64,000 bases of DNA from NCBI RefSeq assembly GCF_041435215.1, contig NZ_CP108394.1:2108001-2172000 (forward strand), in the 5' to 3' direction. This stretch comes from Streptomyces sp. NBC_01314. Its GTDB lineage: Bacteria; Actinomycetota; Actinomycetes; Streptomycetales; Streptomycetaceae. The notes beneath the pieces were generated by a model that was given only the letters and a program-made list of their open reading frames with translations, had not been told where the DNA came from and did not search any database. Position 1 is the first letter of the stretch. Each line of letters begins with the position of its first letter. The position numbers and the translations under genes are program-made. Shown here in pieces: positions 34,774 through 43,855 of this stretch.

Positions 34774-35733
34774 TCAGTGGGTGGGCGCGGAGGCCGGGCG
34801 GAAGCGGCGGCGGTACTCCGCCGGGGACGTGGCGAGGGTCTTCACGAAGGCGCGGCGCATGGCCTCGGAGGTGCCGTAGCCGCAGGTGCGGGAGATCTCC
34901 TCGACTCCGTCGGCGGTGTCCTCCAGGAGGCGGCGGGCGTGTTCGAGGCGGACCCGGTCGACGTACCGGCCCGGGGCCATGCCCGTCTCGGCCAGGAAGG
35001 CGCGGGCGAAGTGGCGGGGTGAGAGCCGGGCGCGGGCGGCCAGGTGCTCGACGCTGAGGTCGTCGCCGGGGTGCTCGGTGATCCACTGTTGGACCTCGCG
35101 GAGCGGTTCCCGCTGGGCCGTCTGGGCGGCGAGCTGGGCGCTGAACTGAGCCTGGTTCCCCGGGCGGCGCAGGAAGACGACGAGATGGCGGGCGATGGCG
35201 AGGGCGGCCTCGCGGCCGATGTCCTCCTCGACCAGCGCGAGGGCCAGGTCGATGCCGGAGGTGACACCGGCGGAGGTGGCGACGTGCCCGTCGCGGACGA
35301 AGATGGGGTCCGGGTCGACCTCGATCGCCGGGTGCCGGCGGGCCAGCGTGTCGCAGTACGCCCAGTGGGTGGTGACCCGGCGGCCGTCCAGGACGCCCGC
35401 CTCGGCGAGCAGGATCGCGCCGGTGCAGACCGAGACCAGGCGCTCCGCGCGCGGGCCGTGCTCGCGCAGCCAGGCGACGACCTCGGGGGCGGGGCTCCGC
35501 GTGCCGTGGCCGCCGGGGACGAGCAGGGTGTGCGGGGCGGGTGCGGTGGCGAGGGAGTGGTCGGGGACGAGCGTGAGGCCGCTGGAGGTGCGCACGGGCG
35601 TGCCGTCCAGGGAGGCCGTGCTGATGCGGTACGTGCCCGGTGTGTGCTGTTCCGCGCCGGCGAAGACCTCCACCGGGCCGGTGACGTCGAGGCTCTGCAC
35701 GCCGTCGAAGAGGACGACCAGGACTGTTCGCAT
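34774..35733 (-). CDS. GlxA-family AraC-type regulator
   Basis: A 319-residue regulator. The N-terminal DJ-1/PfpI domain (about residues 1-175) has the Cys in VSVCTGAILLAEAGVL. The C-terminal AraC double helix-turn-helix (about 215-315) contains DLSVEHLAARARLSPRHFARAF and EEISRTCGYGTSEAMRRAF. The type regulates amine or one-carbon metabolism in some bacteria; the ligand here is unknown. ATG 35733 is chosen because conservation begins at MRTVLVVLFDG. It probably controls the DJ-1-type gene downstream. Confidence 0.92.
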   Translation of the reverse strand: MRTVLVVLFDGVQSLDVTGPVEVFAGAEQHTPGTYRISTASLDGTPVRTSSGLTLVPDHSLATAPAPHTLLVPGGHGTRSPAPEVVAWLREHGPRAERLVSVCTGAILLAEAGVLDGRRVTTHWAYCDTLARRHPAIEVDPDPIFVRDGHVATSAGVTSGIDLALALVEEDIGREAALAIARHLVVFLRRPGNQAQFSAQLAAQTAQREPLREVQQWITEHPGDDLSVEHLAARARLSPRHFARAFLAETGMAPGRYVDRVRLEHARRLLEDTADGVEEISRTCGYGTSEAMRRAFVKTLATSPAEYRRRFRPASAPTH

Positions 35734-35862
35734 GTCATCGATTCTTGGGTGGCCGGACCATGACCGCAATGACGAGTACCCCACCTTTTCTGCCACCGGC
35801 TGGGTCGGATCGCCGCCCGCCGACCGGGGCCGCTGACCGGCCGAGGACGCCCCCTGTCTCAC

Positions 35863-35878
35863 CTACCAACCGGTCGGT
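35863..35878. promoter_or_regulatory. TetR-type operator at the SCO6745-family gene
   Basis: TACCAACCGGTCGGTA is a 16-bp inverted repeat with one mismatch per arm and is a classic TetR-family site. It ends 4 bp before ATG 35882, so a bound repressor would cover the start region. No TetR gene is visible in the window. Confidence 0.6.
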
Positions 35879-35881
35879 AAC

Positions 35882-36757
35882 ATGCCGGGCATGACCTCAT
35901 CTCTGCCGGAGCGCGCCGGGCGGCGCTGCCACGGCTTCCTCAATCCGTTCCACTCCGCGCACTACTTCTCGCCGGACCTCGGCCGGGAGCTGGCCGCCGC
36001 GGGGGTGGCGGACCCGCAGGCGGCGTACTTCGCGGTGCGGGCGGCGGCCATGGGCGGGGTCGGGGCGGGCGTGGTGACGGCGACGTTCTTCAACTTCCGC
36101 CACGGACTGGTGGCGGAGCACGTTCCCGCCGTGTGGGAGGCCGCCGCACCCCCGGTGGTGCTGGCGGCCCGTGAGCGCGCCGTCGACGCCACGCTGCGGC
36201 GGCTGCTCGGCGAGGAGTTGATCGCCTCCGCGGAGATCGCCGAGGCGGCGGAGCTGGCACTCCGCGCCACAGAGGCGTGCGCGAGGACCGCACGCCCCCT
36301 GTATGCGGCGCACGCCGATCTCCCCGTACCCGAGCGCCCTCACCTCGCGCTCTGGCACGCCGCCACGCTGCTGCGCGAGCACCGGGGCGACGGACATCTC
36401 ATGGTGCTCCTCGACGCGGGCCTCGACCCGGTCGAGGCACTGGCCAGCCACACCGCGACCGGCAAGGGGATGTCCCCGAAGTGGGCCGTCGGCACGCGCG
36501 GCTGGACCCAGGACGAGTGGGACGCCGCGACCGCCCGGCTCCACGGGCGCGGACTGCTCGGCACCGAGGGCGAACTGACGGAGGCGGGCGTGGCCTTCCG
36601 CAGGGACGTCGAGGACGCGACGGACCGCCTCGACCTCGCGCCGTACGAGCACCTGGGCGCGGCCGGGGTGCAGCGGCTCACCGAGCTGATGACCGGACTG
36701 GTGACGACCATGCTCTCCTCGGGGGCGTTCCCGGCGGGGATGATCGGCAAGCGCTGA
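35882..36757 (+). CDS. SCO6745-family helical protein
   Basis: A 291-residue all-alpha protein of the actinobacterial SCO6745 family, conserved but of unknown function. Visible blocks are RCHGFLNPFHSAHYFSPD near the N-terminus, RHGLVAEHVPAVWEAA, and a helix-turn-helix-like C-terminal half (GWTQDEWDAATARLHGRGLLG with LTEAG). Conserved His residues in the first half suggest a metal or small-ligand site. ATG 35891 (MTSSLPERAG) is an alternative start. Neither start has a good ribosome site because a TetR-type operator occupies that position. Confidence 0.8.
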   Translation: MPGMTSSLPERAGRRCHGFLNPFHSAHYFSPDLGRELAAAGVADPQAAYFAVRAAAMGGVGAGVVTATFFNFRHGLVAEHVPAVWEAAAPPVVLAARERAVDATLRRLLGEELIASAEIAEAAELALRATEACARTARPLYAAHADLPVPERPHLALWHAATLLREHRGDGHLMVLLDAGLDPVEALASHTATGKGMSPKWAVGTRGWTQDEWDAATARLHGRGLLGTEGELTEAGVAFRRDVEDATDRLDLAPYEHLGAAGVQRLTELMTGLVTTMLSSGAFPAGMIGKR

Positions 36758-36842
36758 CCGGATCGGTCCAGGCATGAACGGCGCGGGGCGCGGTACCCGA
36801 TCATTCCTGACCCAGCCAACCGGGAGACGAAAGGGGAAGTCC

Positions 36843-36986
36843 GTGTTCCGTGCGATCGCAGACGTGTTGCGGCAGATCGGTGGGGCCATCGCGACAGTGG
36901 TCACGCTGCCGTTCCGGGCCGTGGCCCGGCTCTTCGGCGGTGCGTCGAGTTCGACTCACCGCACCGGGCGGGCCCGTCGGGCCTGA
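36843..36986 (+). CDS. 47-residue LPFR-motif small protein
   Basis: A 47-residue peptide (begins MFRAIADVLRQIGGAIATVV) with the TLPFR motif at residues 21-25 and a basic C-terminus (GRARRA). It matches the LPFR-motif small proteins of streptomycetes, function unknown. The N-terminal part can form an amphipathic or membrane helix. GTG 36843 has GGGGA 5 nt upstream. The longer frame starting at 36774 lacks conservation. Confidence 0.75.
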   Translation: MFRAIADVLRQIGGAIATVVTLPFRAVARLFGGASSSTHRTGRARRA

Positions 36987-37145
36987 GCACGACGGGCCGT
37001 CGACCTTCGGAGCCGGGCGCGACCACGCGTCCGGCTCCCCGTCCGTCCCGGCCCGCCCCTGCGAGTCTCACGCCCTGGGCCCCCGCTGTCGGTGCCACCT
37101 GCCACAATTGCCGCGCAACCCCAGTGGAGAAGGCGGTACGGGATC

Positions 37146-39539
37146 GTGACGACACCCCTCGTAGGGTCCATCGAAGGCAGGATCGCCGAGGAGCTCGGCG
37201 TACGGGAGCGGCAGGTCAGAGCCGCGGTGGAGCTGCTCGACGGCGGATCGACCGTGCCCTTCATCGCCCGCTACCGCAAGGAAGCGACCGAGATGCTCGA
37301 CGACGCGCAGCTGCGCACGCTCGAGGAGCGGCTGCGCTATCTGCGGGAGCTGGAGGAACGGCGGACGGCGATCCTCGAGTCCGTGCGCGAGCAGGGCAAG
37401 CTGACGCCCGAGGTCGAGGAGCGGATCCGCGCCGCCGAGACCAAGGCACGGCTGGAGGACATCTACCTCCCCTTCAAGCCGAAGCGGCGCACGAAGGCGC
37501 AGATCGCCCGCGAGGCGGGCCTGGAGCCACTGGCCGAGGGCCTGCTCGGCGACCCGACCGTCGAGCCGCAGGCCGCCGCCGCGGCGTTCGTGGACGCCGA
37601 CAAGGGCATCGCCGATCCGCAGGCCGCGCTGGACGGCGCGCGCGCGATCCTCACCGAGCGGTTCTCGGAGGACGCCGACCTGATCGGCGAGCTGCGTGAG
37701 CGCATGTGGGTGCGGGGGCGGCTGGCCGCCAGGGTGAAGGACGGCAAGGAGGAGGCGGGCGCCAAGTTCGCCGACTACTTCGACTTCGCCGAGCCGTTCA
37801 CCGACCTGCCCTCCCACCGCATCCTGGCGATGCTGCGCGGCGAGAAGGAGGACGTCCTCGACCTCGTCCTGGAGCCGGAGGAGCCCTCCGAGCGGCCCGG
37901 CCCTTCGTCGTACGAGGGGATCGTCGCCCATCGTTTCCAGATCGCCGACCGTGGGCGCCCCGGCGACAAGTGGCTGACGGACACGGTCCGTTGGGCCTGG
38001 CGGACCCGCATTCTCGTCCACCTCGGCATCGACATGCGGCTGCGGCTGCGGACGGCCGCCGAGGACGAGGCAGTGAACGTCTTCGCGGCGAACCTGCGCG
38101 ACCTGCTCCTCGCCGCCCCCGCCGGGACCCGCGCGACGCTCGGCCTCGACCCCGGTTTCCGGACGGGCGTGAAGGTCGCCGTGGTGGACGCGACCGGCAA
38201 GGTCGTCGCCACGGACGTGATCTACCCGCACGTCCCGGCCAACAAGTGGGACGAGGCCATCGCCAAGCTGGCGCGCCTCGCCAAGGAGCACACGGTCGAC
38301 CTGATCGCCATCGGCAACGGCACGGCCTCCCGCGAGACCGACAAGCTCGCCGGTGAACTGATCACCAAGCACCCGGAGTTGCAGCTCACCAAGGTGATGG
38401 TGTCGGAGGCGGGCGCGTCCGTGTACTCGGCGTCGGCGTTCGCCTCGCAGGAGCTGCCGGACATGGACGTGTCGCTGCGCGGCGCCGTCTCCATCGCGCG
38501 CCGTCTCCAGGACCCCCTCGCCGAACTGGTGAAGATCGATCCGAAGTCCATCGGTGTCGGGCAGTACCAGCACGACCTGTCCGAGGTGAAGCTGTCGCGT
38601 TCGCTGGACGCGGTGGTCGAGGACTGCGTGAACGGCGTCGGCGTCGACGTGAACACGGCGTCCGCCCCGCTGCTTGCCCGTGTCTCCGGCATCTCCTCCG
38701 GGCTCGCCGAGAACATCGTGGCCCACCGGGACACCAACGGTCCCTTCAGGTCGCGGTCCCAGCTGAAGGGTGTGGCGCGGCTCGGCCCCAAGGCGTACGA
38801 GCAGTGCGCGGGGTTCCTGCGGATCCGGGACGGCGACGACCCGCTGGACGCGTCCAGCGTGCACCCGGAGGCGTACCCCGTGGTGCGGCGGATGGTGAAG
38901 ACCTCCGGGCAGGAGGTGGCGGCGCTCATCGGCAACACGGGGGTCCTGCGGTCGCTCAGGCCCGGGGAGTTCGTGGACGAGACGTTCGGTCTGCCGACCG
39001 TGTCGGACATCCTGAAGGAGCTGGAGAAGCCGGGGCGTGACCCTCGGCCCGCCTTCAAGACGGCCACGTTCAAGGACGGCGTCGAGAAGATCTCCGACCT
39101 GGTCTCCGGGATGGTCCTGGAGGGCGTCGTGACGAACGTGGCGGCCTTCGGGGCGTTCATCGACGTCGGTGTCCACCAGGACGGGCTGGCGCATGTCTCC
39201 GCGCTGTCGAAGACGTTCGTCAAGGACCCGCGTGACGTGGTCAAGCCCGGGGACATCGTCAAGGTGAAGGTCCTCGACATCGACATTCCCCGGAAGCGGA
39301 TCTCCCTGACACTGCGGCTGGACGACGAGGCCGCGCCGAAGGGGCAGGGCGGTCCGGGGCAGTCGGGTGGGGGTTCTCGGCCTCAGCGGGGGGCTCGTGG
39401 ATCGCAGCCGCCTCGGCAGCAGGCGCGTGGGGGTGGGGGCGGTGCTTCCCGGCAGGGGGGTGCGGCTGCGGCTCCTTCGAACAGTGCGATGGCGGATGCG
39501 TTGCGGCGGGCGGGGCTGGTGGACAAGAAGCGGCGCTGA
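37146..39539 (+). CDS. tex: Tex-family RNA-binding transcription accessory protein
   Basis: A 797-residue protein. In order: the Tex N-terminal helical domain (IEGRIAEELGVRERQV, STVPFIARYRKEAT), a YqgF/RNase-H-like domain (LGLDPGFRTGVKVAVVDATGKVV, about residues 330-350), helix-hairpin-helix motifs (VNTASAPLLARVSGISSGLAE), and an S1 RNA-binding domain (about 650-725, GMVLEGVVTNVAAFGAFIDV). The last 70 residues are Gly/Arg/Gln-rich and end in KKRR, longer than in E. coli, and may bind RNA. GTG 37146 is used by homology of MTTPLVGSIEGRIAEEL; its ribosome site is weak. Confidence 0.95.
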   Translation: MTTPLVGSIEGRIAEELGVRERQVRAAVELLDGGSTVPFIARYRKEATEMLDDAQLRTLEERLRYLRELEERRTAILESVREQGKLTPEVEERIRAAETKARLEDIYLPFKPKRRTKAQIAREAGLEPLAEGLLGDPTVEPQAAAAAFVDADKGIADPQAALDGARAILTERFSEDADLIGELRERMWVRGRLAARVKDGKEEAGAKFADYFDFAEPFTDLPSHRILAMLRGEKEDVLDLVLEPEEPSERPGPSSYEGIVAHRFQIADRGRPGDKWLTDTVRWAWRTRILVHLGIDMRLRLRTAAEDEAVNVFAANLRDLLLAAPAGTRATLGLDPGFRTGVKVAVVDATGKVVATDVIYPHVPANKWDEAIAKLARLAKEHTVDLIAIGNGTASRETDKLAGELITKHPELQLTKVMVSEAGASVYSASAFASQELPDMDVSLRGAVSIARRLQDPLAELVKIDPKSIGVGQYQHDLSEVKLSRSLDAVVEDCVNGVGVDVNTASAPLLARVSGISSGLAENIVAHRDTNGPFRSRSQLKGVARLGPKAYEQCAGFLRIRDGDDPLDASSVHPEAYPVVRRMVKTSGQEVAALIGNTGVLRSLRPGEFVDETFGLPTVSDILKELEKPGRDPRPAFKTATFKDGVEKISDLVSGMVLEGVVTNVAAFGAFIDVGVHQDGLAHVSALSKTFVKDPRDVVKPGDIVKVKVLDIDIPRKRISLTLRLDDEAAPKGQGGPGQSGGGSRPQRGARGSQPPRQQARGGGGGASRQGGAAAAPSNSAMADALRRAGLVDKKRR

Positions 39540-39558
39540 GTGGTTCGGCGGGGGTTTC

Positions 39559-39584
39559 TCGCCCCCGCCGCCCCTACCCGTCCC
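39559..39584. repeat. dispersed GC-rich intergenic repeat, copy 1
   Basis: Identical over 26 bp to 41585-41610 and 52612-52637; the core is CGCCCCTACCCGTCCC. All three copies lie just beyond gene ends and lead into hairpins. This looks like a streptomycete intergenic terminator-associated module. Confidence 0.8.
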
Positions 39585-39663
39585 CGTCCAAGGGCTGCGC
39601 CCCTTCGACCAACCCCCATCCGCGGGTCCGGTGGGGGCTGCTCGCGCAGTTCCCCGCGCCCCT

Positions 39664-39695
39664 GAAAAAGCAGGGGCTGCGCCCCCTGCTTTTTC
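39664..39695. terminator. bidirectional terminator between tex and ABC-F gene
   Basis: A perfect 13-bp stem, GAAAAAGCAGGGG and its complement ending CTTTTTC, around a 6-nt loop. It has an A-run on one side and a T-run on the other, so it reads as a Rho-independent terminator in both directions between convergent genes. Confidence 0.9.
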
Positions 39696-39734
39696 CTCGG
39701 CACGCAGAACCCGTCCCCGCCCGAGACGGCGCCC

Positions 39735-41375
39735 TCAGCTCTCCGTCATCTTGCCCGCCTCCACCGCGAAGCGGCGTGTCACCCGTACCGCGTCCAGCAT
39801 GCGGCGGTCGTGAGTGACCAGCAGGAGCGTGCCCTCGTAGGCGTCCAGGGCCGATTCCAGCTGCTCGATCGCGGGGAGGTCCAGGTGGTTCGTGGGCTCG
39901 TCGAGGATCAGGAGGTTGACGCCTCGGCCCTGGAGCAGCGCGAGAGCCGCTCGGGTGCGTTCGCCCGGGGAGAGGGTCACCGCCGGGCGGAGGACATGGG
40001 TGGACTTGAGGCCGAACTTGGCGAGGAGCGTGCGCACCTCGGCGGGTTCGGTGTCGGGGACGGCCGCGCAGAAGGCGTCGAGGAGGGATTCGGGGCCGAG
40101 GAAGAGGCCACGGGCCTGGTCGACCTCGCCGACGAGGACGCCCGAGCCGAGCGCGGCATGGCCCGAGTCCAGGGGGACCCGGCCGAGCAGCGCGCCCAGG
40201 AGGGTCGACTTGCCGGCGCCGTTCGCGCCCGTGATGGCGATGCGGTCCGCCCAGTCGATCTGCAGGGACACCGGACCGAAGCCGAAGTCCCCCCGCCGTA
40301 CCTCGGCGTCACGCATGGTGGCGACCACGGCGCCGGAGCGCGGAGCCGACGCGATCTCCATCCGCAGCTCCCACTCCTTGCGCGGCTCGTCGACGACGTC
40401 CAGCCGTTCGATCATGCGCTGGGTCTGCCGGGCCTTCGCTGCCTGCTTCTCGCTCGCCTCGCTGCGGAACTTGCGGCCGATCTTGTCGTTGTCGTTGTTC
40501 GCCTTGCGCCGCGCGTTCTTGACACCCTTGTCCATCCAGGAGCGCTGCATCTGGGCGCGGTCCTGGAGGGCGGACTTCTTGTCGGCGTACTCATCGAAGT
40601 CGTCACGGGCGTGCCGGCGGGCGGTCTCGCGCTCCTCCAGGTAGGCCTCGTAGCCGCCGCCGTAGAGGTTGATCTGGTTCTGGGCGAGGTCGAGTTCGAG
40701 AACCTTGGTGACGGTGCGGGTGAGGAACTCGCGGTCGTGGCTGACGACCACCGTGCCCGCGCGCAGGCCGGAGACGAAGCGTTCGAGTCGTTCCAGTCCG
40801 TCCAGGTCGAGGTCGTTGGTGGGCTCGTCCAGGAGGAAGACGTCGTAGCGGGAGAGGAGGAGGGAGGCGAGTCCGGCGCGGGCTGCCTGGCCGCCGGAGA
40901 GGCCGGTCATCAGCTGGTCCAGGTCGACGCCGAGGCCGAGGGAGTCGGCGACCTCCTCCGCCCGCTCGTCGAGGTCGGCGCCGCCCAGGTCGAGCCAGCG
41001 CTCCAGGCTCACCGAGTACGCGTCGTCGGCACCGGGGGCGCCGTCCACCAGCGCCTGGGTGGCCTCGTCCATCACCCGCTGGGCCTCCGCCACGCCCGTG
41101 CGCCGGGCGAGGAAGTCCCGTACGGTCTCGCCCTCCCGGCGCTCCGGCTCCTGCGGCAGGTGACCGACGGTCGCTGTCGGCGGGGAGAGCCGCAGCTCGC
41201 CCTCCTCCGGCGGGAGCAGGCCGGCGAGCAGCCGGAGCAGCGTGGACTTGCCCGCGCCATTGGCACCGACGAGCCCGATCACATCACCGGGGGCGACGAC
41301 GAGGTCGAGCCCGGAGAAGAGAGAGCGGTCGCCGTGGCCGGCGGCGAGGTTCTTGACGACGAGGGTGGCGGTCAC
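39735..41375 (-). CDS. ABC-F family ATPase
   Basis: A 546-residue soluble protein with two ABC domains and no membrane part. Each has Walker A (GANGAGKST), a signature (LSGGQAARAGLA in the first, LSPGERTRAALA in the second) and Walker B (LLDEPTNDLD, ILDEPTNHLD). The interdomain linker of about 90 charged residues (around 240-330) is of ABC-F length; such proteins bind the ribosomal E site. The second signature departs from LSGGQ. Whether it protects against an antibiotic or tunes translation cannot be told. GTG 41375 is the start. Confidence 0.92.
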   Translation of the reverse strand: MTATLVVKNLAAGHGDRSLFSGLDLVVAPGDVIGLVGANGAGKSTLLRLLAGLLPPEEGELRLSPPTATVGHLPQEPERREGETVRDFLARRTGVAEAQRVMDEATQALVDGAPGADDAYSVSLERWLDLGGADLDERAEEVADSLGLGVDLDQLMTGLSGGQAARAGLASLLLSRYDVFLLDEPTNDLDLDGLERLERFVSGLRAGTVVVSHDREFLTRTVTKVLELDLAQNQINLYGGGYEAYLEERETARRHARDDFDEYADKKSALQDRAQMQRSWMDKGVKNARRKANNDNDKIGRKFRSEASEKQAAKARQTQRMIERLDVVDEPRKEWELRMEIASAPRSGAVVATMRDAEVRRGDFGFGPVSLQIDWADRIAITGANGAGKSTLLGALLGRVPLDSGHAALGSGVLVGEVDQARGLFLGPESLLDAFCAAVPDTEPAEVRTLLAKFGLKSTHVLRPAVTLSPGERTRAALALLQGRGVNLLILDEPTNHLDLPAIEQLESALDAYEGTLLLVTHDRRMLDAVRVTRRFAVEAGKMTES

Positions 41376-41584
41376 GAGGGGCGATCCTAACGACAGGGGG
41401 GCGGGTCCTCCTAGCGGCGTCGATGTGGGGGCCGCGGCCGCCCATCGAGCCGCGTCCGGAGCCGGGACTGCGGCGGCCTCCCGCTGCGAGGCGGTGCTGC
41501 CACACGATGCGGTCGGCTTCGGCCGCGGCCGTTGCCGTGGTGCGCGGCGGGGCGGGCTCCGGTGGCTTCGTGTCCTTCTTCTTC
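41376..41584. other. promoter-side gap of the ABC-F gene, no gene seen
   Basis: About 210 bp upstream of the minus-strand ABC-F gene, very GC-rich, with no supported coding frame. It leads into the dispersed repeat and the hairpin that ends the next minus-strand gene. Confidence 0.4.
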
Positions 41585-41610
41585 TCGCCCCCGCCGCCCC
41601 TACCCGTCCC
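41585..41610. repeat. dispersed GC-rich intergenic repeat, copy 2
   Basis: Same 26-bp element as at 39559-39584 and 52612-52637. It is followed by a second shared module, GCGCGGTTCCCCGCGCCC, which also recurs at about 50718 and, with one change, at about 39635. Confidence 0.8.
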
Positions 41611-41638
41611 CTCCCCGGGGCTCTGCCCCAGACCCCGT

Positions 41639-41685
41639 TCGCGCGGTTCCCCGCGCCCCTTTCAGCGGTGCGGGGAACCGCGCGA
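41639..41685 (-). terminator. terminator of the 342-residue hypothetical gene
   Basis: A 16-bp perfect stem (TCGCGCGGTTCCCCGC at 41639-41654 with its complement at 41670-41685) around a 15-nt loop, 9 bp beyond the stop codon of the minus-strand gene. Confidence 0.75.
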
Positions 41686-41693
41686 GAAGTCCC

Positions 41694-42722
41694 TCACCCC
41701 GCCATCGGCTCCACCAGCACCGTTCCCGAGGTGCGGGCCACGATGAACGACTCTCCCTTCACGGCCTTGGGGTCCAGGCCGATGCGGTGCTGGCCCGCCG
41801 GGAGGATCCCGTCGAAGAAGCGGTAGGTGTGAGGGCGGTACAGCCGGTCGAGGCGGTAGGCGGTGAGCTCCACCCGGCAGGTGGAGGTGATCTCGATGCC
41901 GGCCTGTCCTCCGGCGGCGACGAGACGGGTCAGGCGCCGCTGTTCCGCCGGGCTGCGGTCGAGGGCGTGTTCGATCTGGGCGACGAGGAGCGGAATGATG
42001 GGGGCGAGCCCGTCGACGTACGCGACCTGGACCCCCGCGCGGTCGAAGGCCAGCCGTACGGCACCGCGGTCCGCCTCGCCGACGGACCGGCCGAAGGCCA
42101 CGACACCGTAGGCGCGCAGTTCCTCGGCGGACACGCCGGTGGCGTCGTGCGCTATGTCGGCGCCGATTCCGATGGCACGCAGGGCGGCGGCGAGTTTGGC
42201 GAGGACGGCGACACGGGCACCGATGAGGAGGACCCGGCGGCGGGCCGACGGCTCGGCGGCGGACTCGCGCAGCAGGGACTGCAGTGCGCTGCGGTAGTCG
42301 GCGCCGTGGAACCGGAAAGGACCGATGCCCGTGTAGCCGTTCAGCTTGAGGTCGGCCTCCTCCTCCGTCTGCCAGGCGAAGTCCCGCCACACGTAGTCCT
42401 CGCCGTCCCGCTCTATGACCGCGGTCACGGCTCCGCAGGCGAGGTCGGCGCATTCGGGGCAGCCGTAGATGACGTAGCGGCCGCGCGTCAGTGGTGCTTC
42501 GGCTTCGAGGAGCAGGCTGCGCACCTGGGCGGTGAAGATCGAGGGCGGAACGTCGGAGGCGAGTGGGGAGACGGCATCGAGGTCGGAGAGCTGGAACAGC
42601 AGCGGGCGTCCGTCGACGATGAAGTCCACGAAGTCCCGGTGCACTTGGTAGTCACCGTTGGCGAGGACGCCACCGGCTCGGATCGCCGGTGCCAGGCCGA
42701 AGGTCGCGTACTCGGCAGACAT
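41694..42722 (-). CDS. hypothetical protein, 342 residues
   Basis: I do not recognise a defined domain family. The N-terminal half has a Cys-rich block CPECADLACGAVTAVIERDG (about residues 88-107), as in proteins that bind zinc or an iron-sulfur cluster. The middle (RRRVLLIGARVAVLAKLAAALRAIGIGADI, about 165-194; split motif) looks like a nucleotide-binding beta-alpha-beta unit. The C-terminal third is a beta-rich carbohydrate- or coat-like segment. No signal peptide. It is divergent from the D-amino-acid oxidase gene over 66 bp, so the two may share control. Confidence 0.75.
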   Translation of the reverse strand: MSAEYATFGLAPAIRAGGVLANGDYQVHRDFVDFIVDGRPLLFQLSDLDAVSPLASDVPPSIFTAQVRSLLLEAEAPLTRGRYVIYGCPECADLACGAVTAVIERDGEDYVWRDFAWQTEEEADLKLNGYTGIGPFRFHGADYRSALQSLLRESAAEPSARRRVLLIGARVAVLAKLAAALRAIGIGADIAHDATGVSAEELRAYGVVAFGRSVGEADRGAVRLAFDRAGVQVAYVDGLAPIIPLLVAQIEHALDRSPAEQRRLTRLVAAGGQAGIEITSTCRVELTAYRLDRLYRPHTYRFFDGILPAGQHRIGLDPKAVKGESFIVARTSGTVLVEPMAG

Positions 42723-42788
42723 GGTGTGAGTATCCCCACAAAGTCAGACTTGTGAGCACAGCATGCCATATTCCGTTAACGTCCCCGC

Positions 42789-43739
42789 ATGACCCATGAA
42801 TCGAACAGTGATGTGATCGTGGTCGGTGGCGGGGTCGCCGGTCTCACGACGGCCGTCGTTCTGGCGGAGAGCGGCAGACGGGTTCGGATCTGGGCACGGG
42901 AGCCCGCGGAGCGGACGACGTCCGCCGTCGCGGGCGGACTGTGGTGGCCCTACCGGATCGAACCGGAGGAACTCGCCGGCGAGTGGGCGCTCGTCACCCT
43001 GGCCGTGTACGAGGAGTTGGCGGCCCGGTCCGACGAGACGGGCGTACGCATGGTCGAGGGCGTACACCGCGGGACCGCGCTGGACGCGCTCGGTGAGTGG
43101 GCCTCGCGGGTGGCCGGGCTGCGGACGGTGACCGCCGAGGAGTACCCGGGCGTCGGGCTGTGGGCGCGTCTGCCGCTGATCGACATGCCGGTCCATCTGC
43201 GGTGGCTGCGCGAGCGGTTCGTCGCGGCGGGCGGGACGGTGGAAGAGCGTACGGTCACGGACCTCGCGGCGGTCGACGCGCCCGTCGTCGTCAACTGCAC
43301 GGGGCTCGGCGCGCGGGAACTGGTGCCGGATCCTTCCGTACGGCCGGTGCGGGGGCAGCTGGTCGTCGTGGAGAACCCCGGGGTCGACACCTGGCTCACG
43401 TCGGTGAATCACTTCGGGGCCGAGAGCACGTACTTCATGCCGCAGCCGGGTGGGTTGATCCTGGGCGGTACGGCGGAGGAGGACGCCTGGTCGTTGACGC
43501 CGGATCCGGTGATCGCGGAGAAGATCGTGAAGCGGTGTGCGGCGGTTCGGCCCGAGATCGAGGGGGCGCGGATCATCGAGCACCGGGTGGGGCTGCGGCC
43601 CACCCGCCCGGCAGTGCGTCTGGAGCGGGAACTCCTGCCGGGTGGGCGGGTGTTGGTGCACAACTACGGGCATGGTGGGGCCGGGGTCACGGTGGCGTGG
43701 GGATGCGCGGGGGAGGCAGCACAACTCGCTGCCGGATGA
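42789..43739 (+). CDS. D-amino-acid oxidase family FAD protein
   Basis: A 316-residue flavoprotein of the DAO family, which oxidises D-amino acids to imino acids with release of hydrogen peroxide. The FAD motif VVGGGVAGLTTAVVLAESG is at residues about 11-29, SAVAGGLWWPYR follows, and the C-terminal block is HNYGHGGAGVTVAWG. The length is typical and no peroxisomal-type tail is expected. It is a single gene preceded by a 66-bp divergent promoter region. Confidence 0.93.
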   Translation: MTHESNSDVIVVGGGVAGLTTAVVLAESGRRVRIWAREPAERTTSAVAGGLWWPYRIEPEELAGEWALVTLAVYEELAARSDETGVRMVEGVHRGTALDALGEWASRVAGLRTVTAEEYPGVGLWARLPLIDMPVHLRWLRERFVAAGGTVEERTVTDLAAVDAPVVVNCTGLGARELVPDPSVRPVRGQLVVVENPGVDTWLTSVNHFGAESTYFMPQPGGLILGGTAEEDAWSLTPDPVIAEKIVKRCAAVRPEIEGARIIEHRVGLRPTRPAVRLERELLPGGRVLVHNYGHGGAGVTVAWGCAGEAAQLAAG

Positions 43740-43766
43740 CCATCAGGGGCGCGGGGTCGTGTCATC

Positions 43767-43797
43767 GTGCGGCTCCGCCGCGTGGGCGCGACCAGCC
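43767..43797. repeat. 31-bp dispersed intergenic repeat, copy 2
   Basis: Identical to 29074-29104. This copy lies between two convergent genes (oxidase and BCCT transporter), 28 bp past the oxidase stop codon. Confidence 0.8.
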
Positions 43798-43855
43798 ACG
43801 GACGGACTCGCGGCCGCCCACTCCCCGCAGCCCCAACGGCGACCCTCGCGACCGG

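Noticed and set aside
36774..36842. Longer start for the LPFR small protein
   Set aside because: The extra residues show no conservation-like pattern, and GTG 36843 has a well-placed ribosome site.
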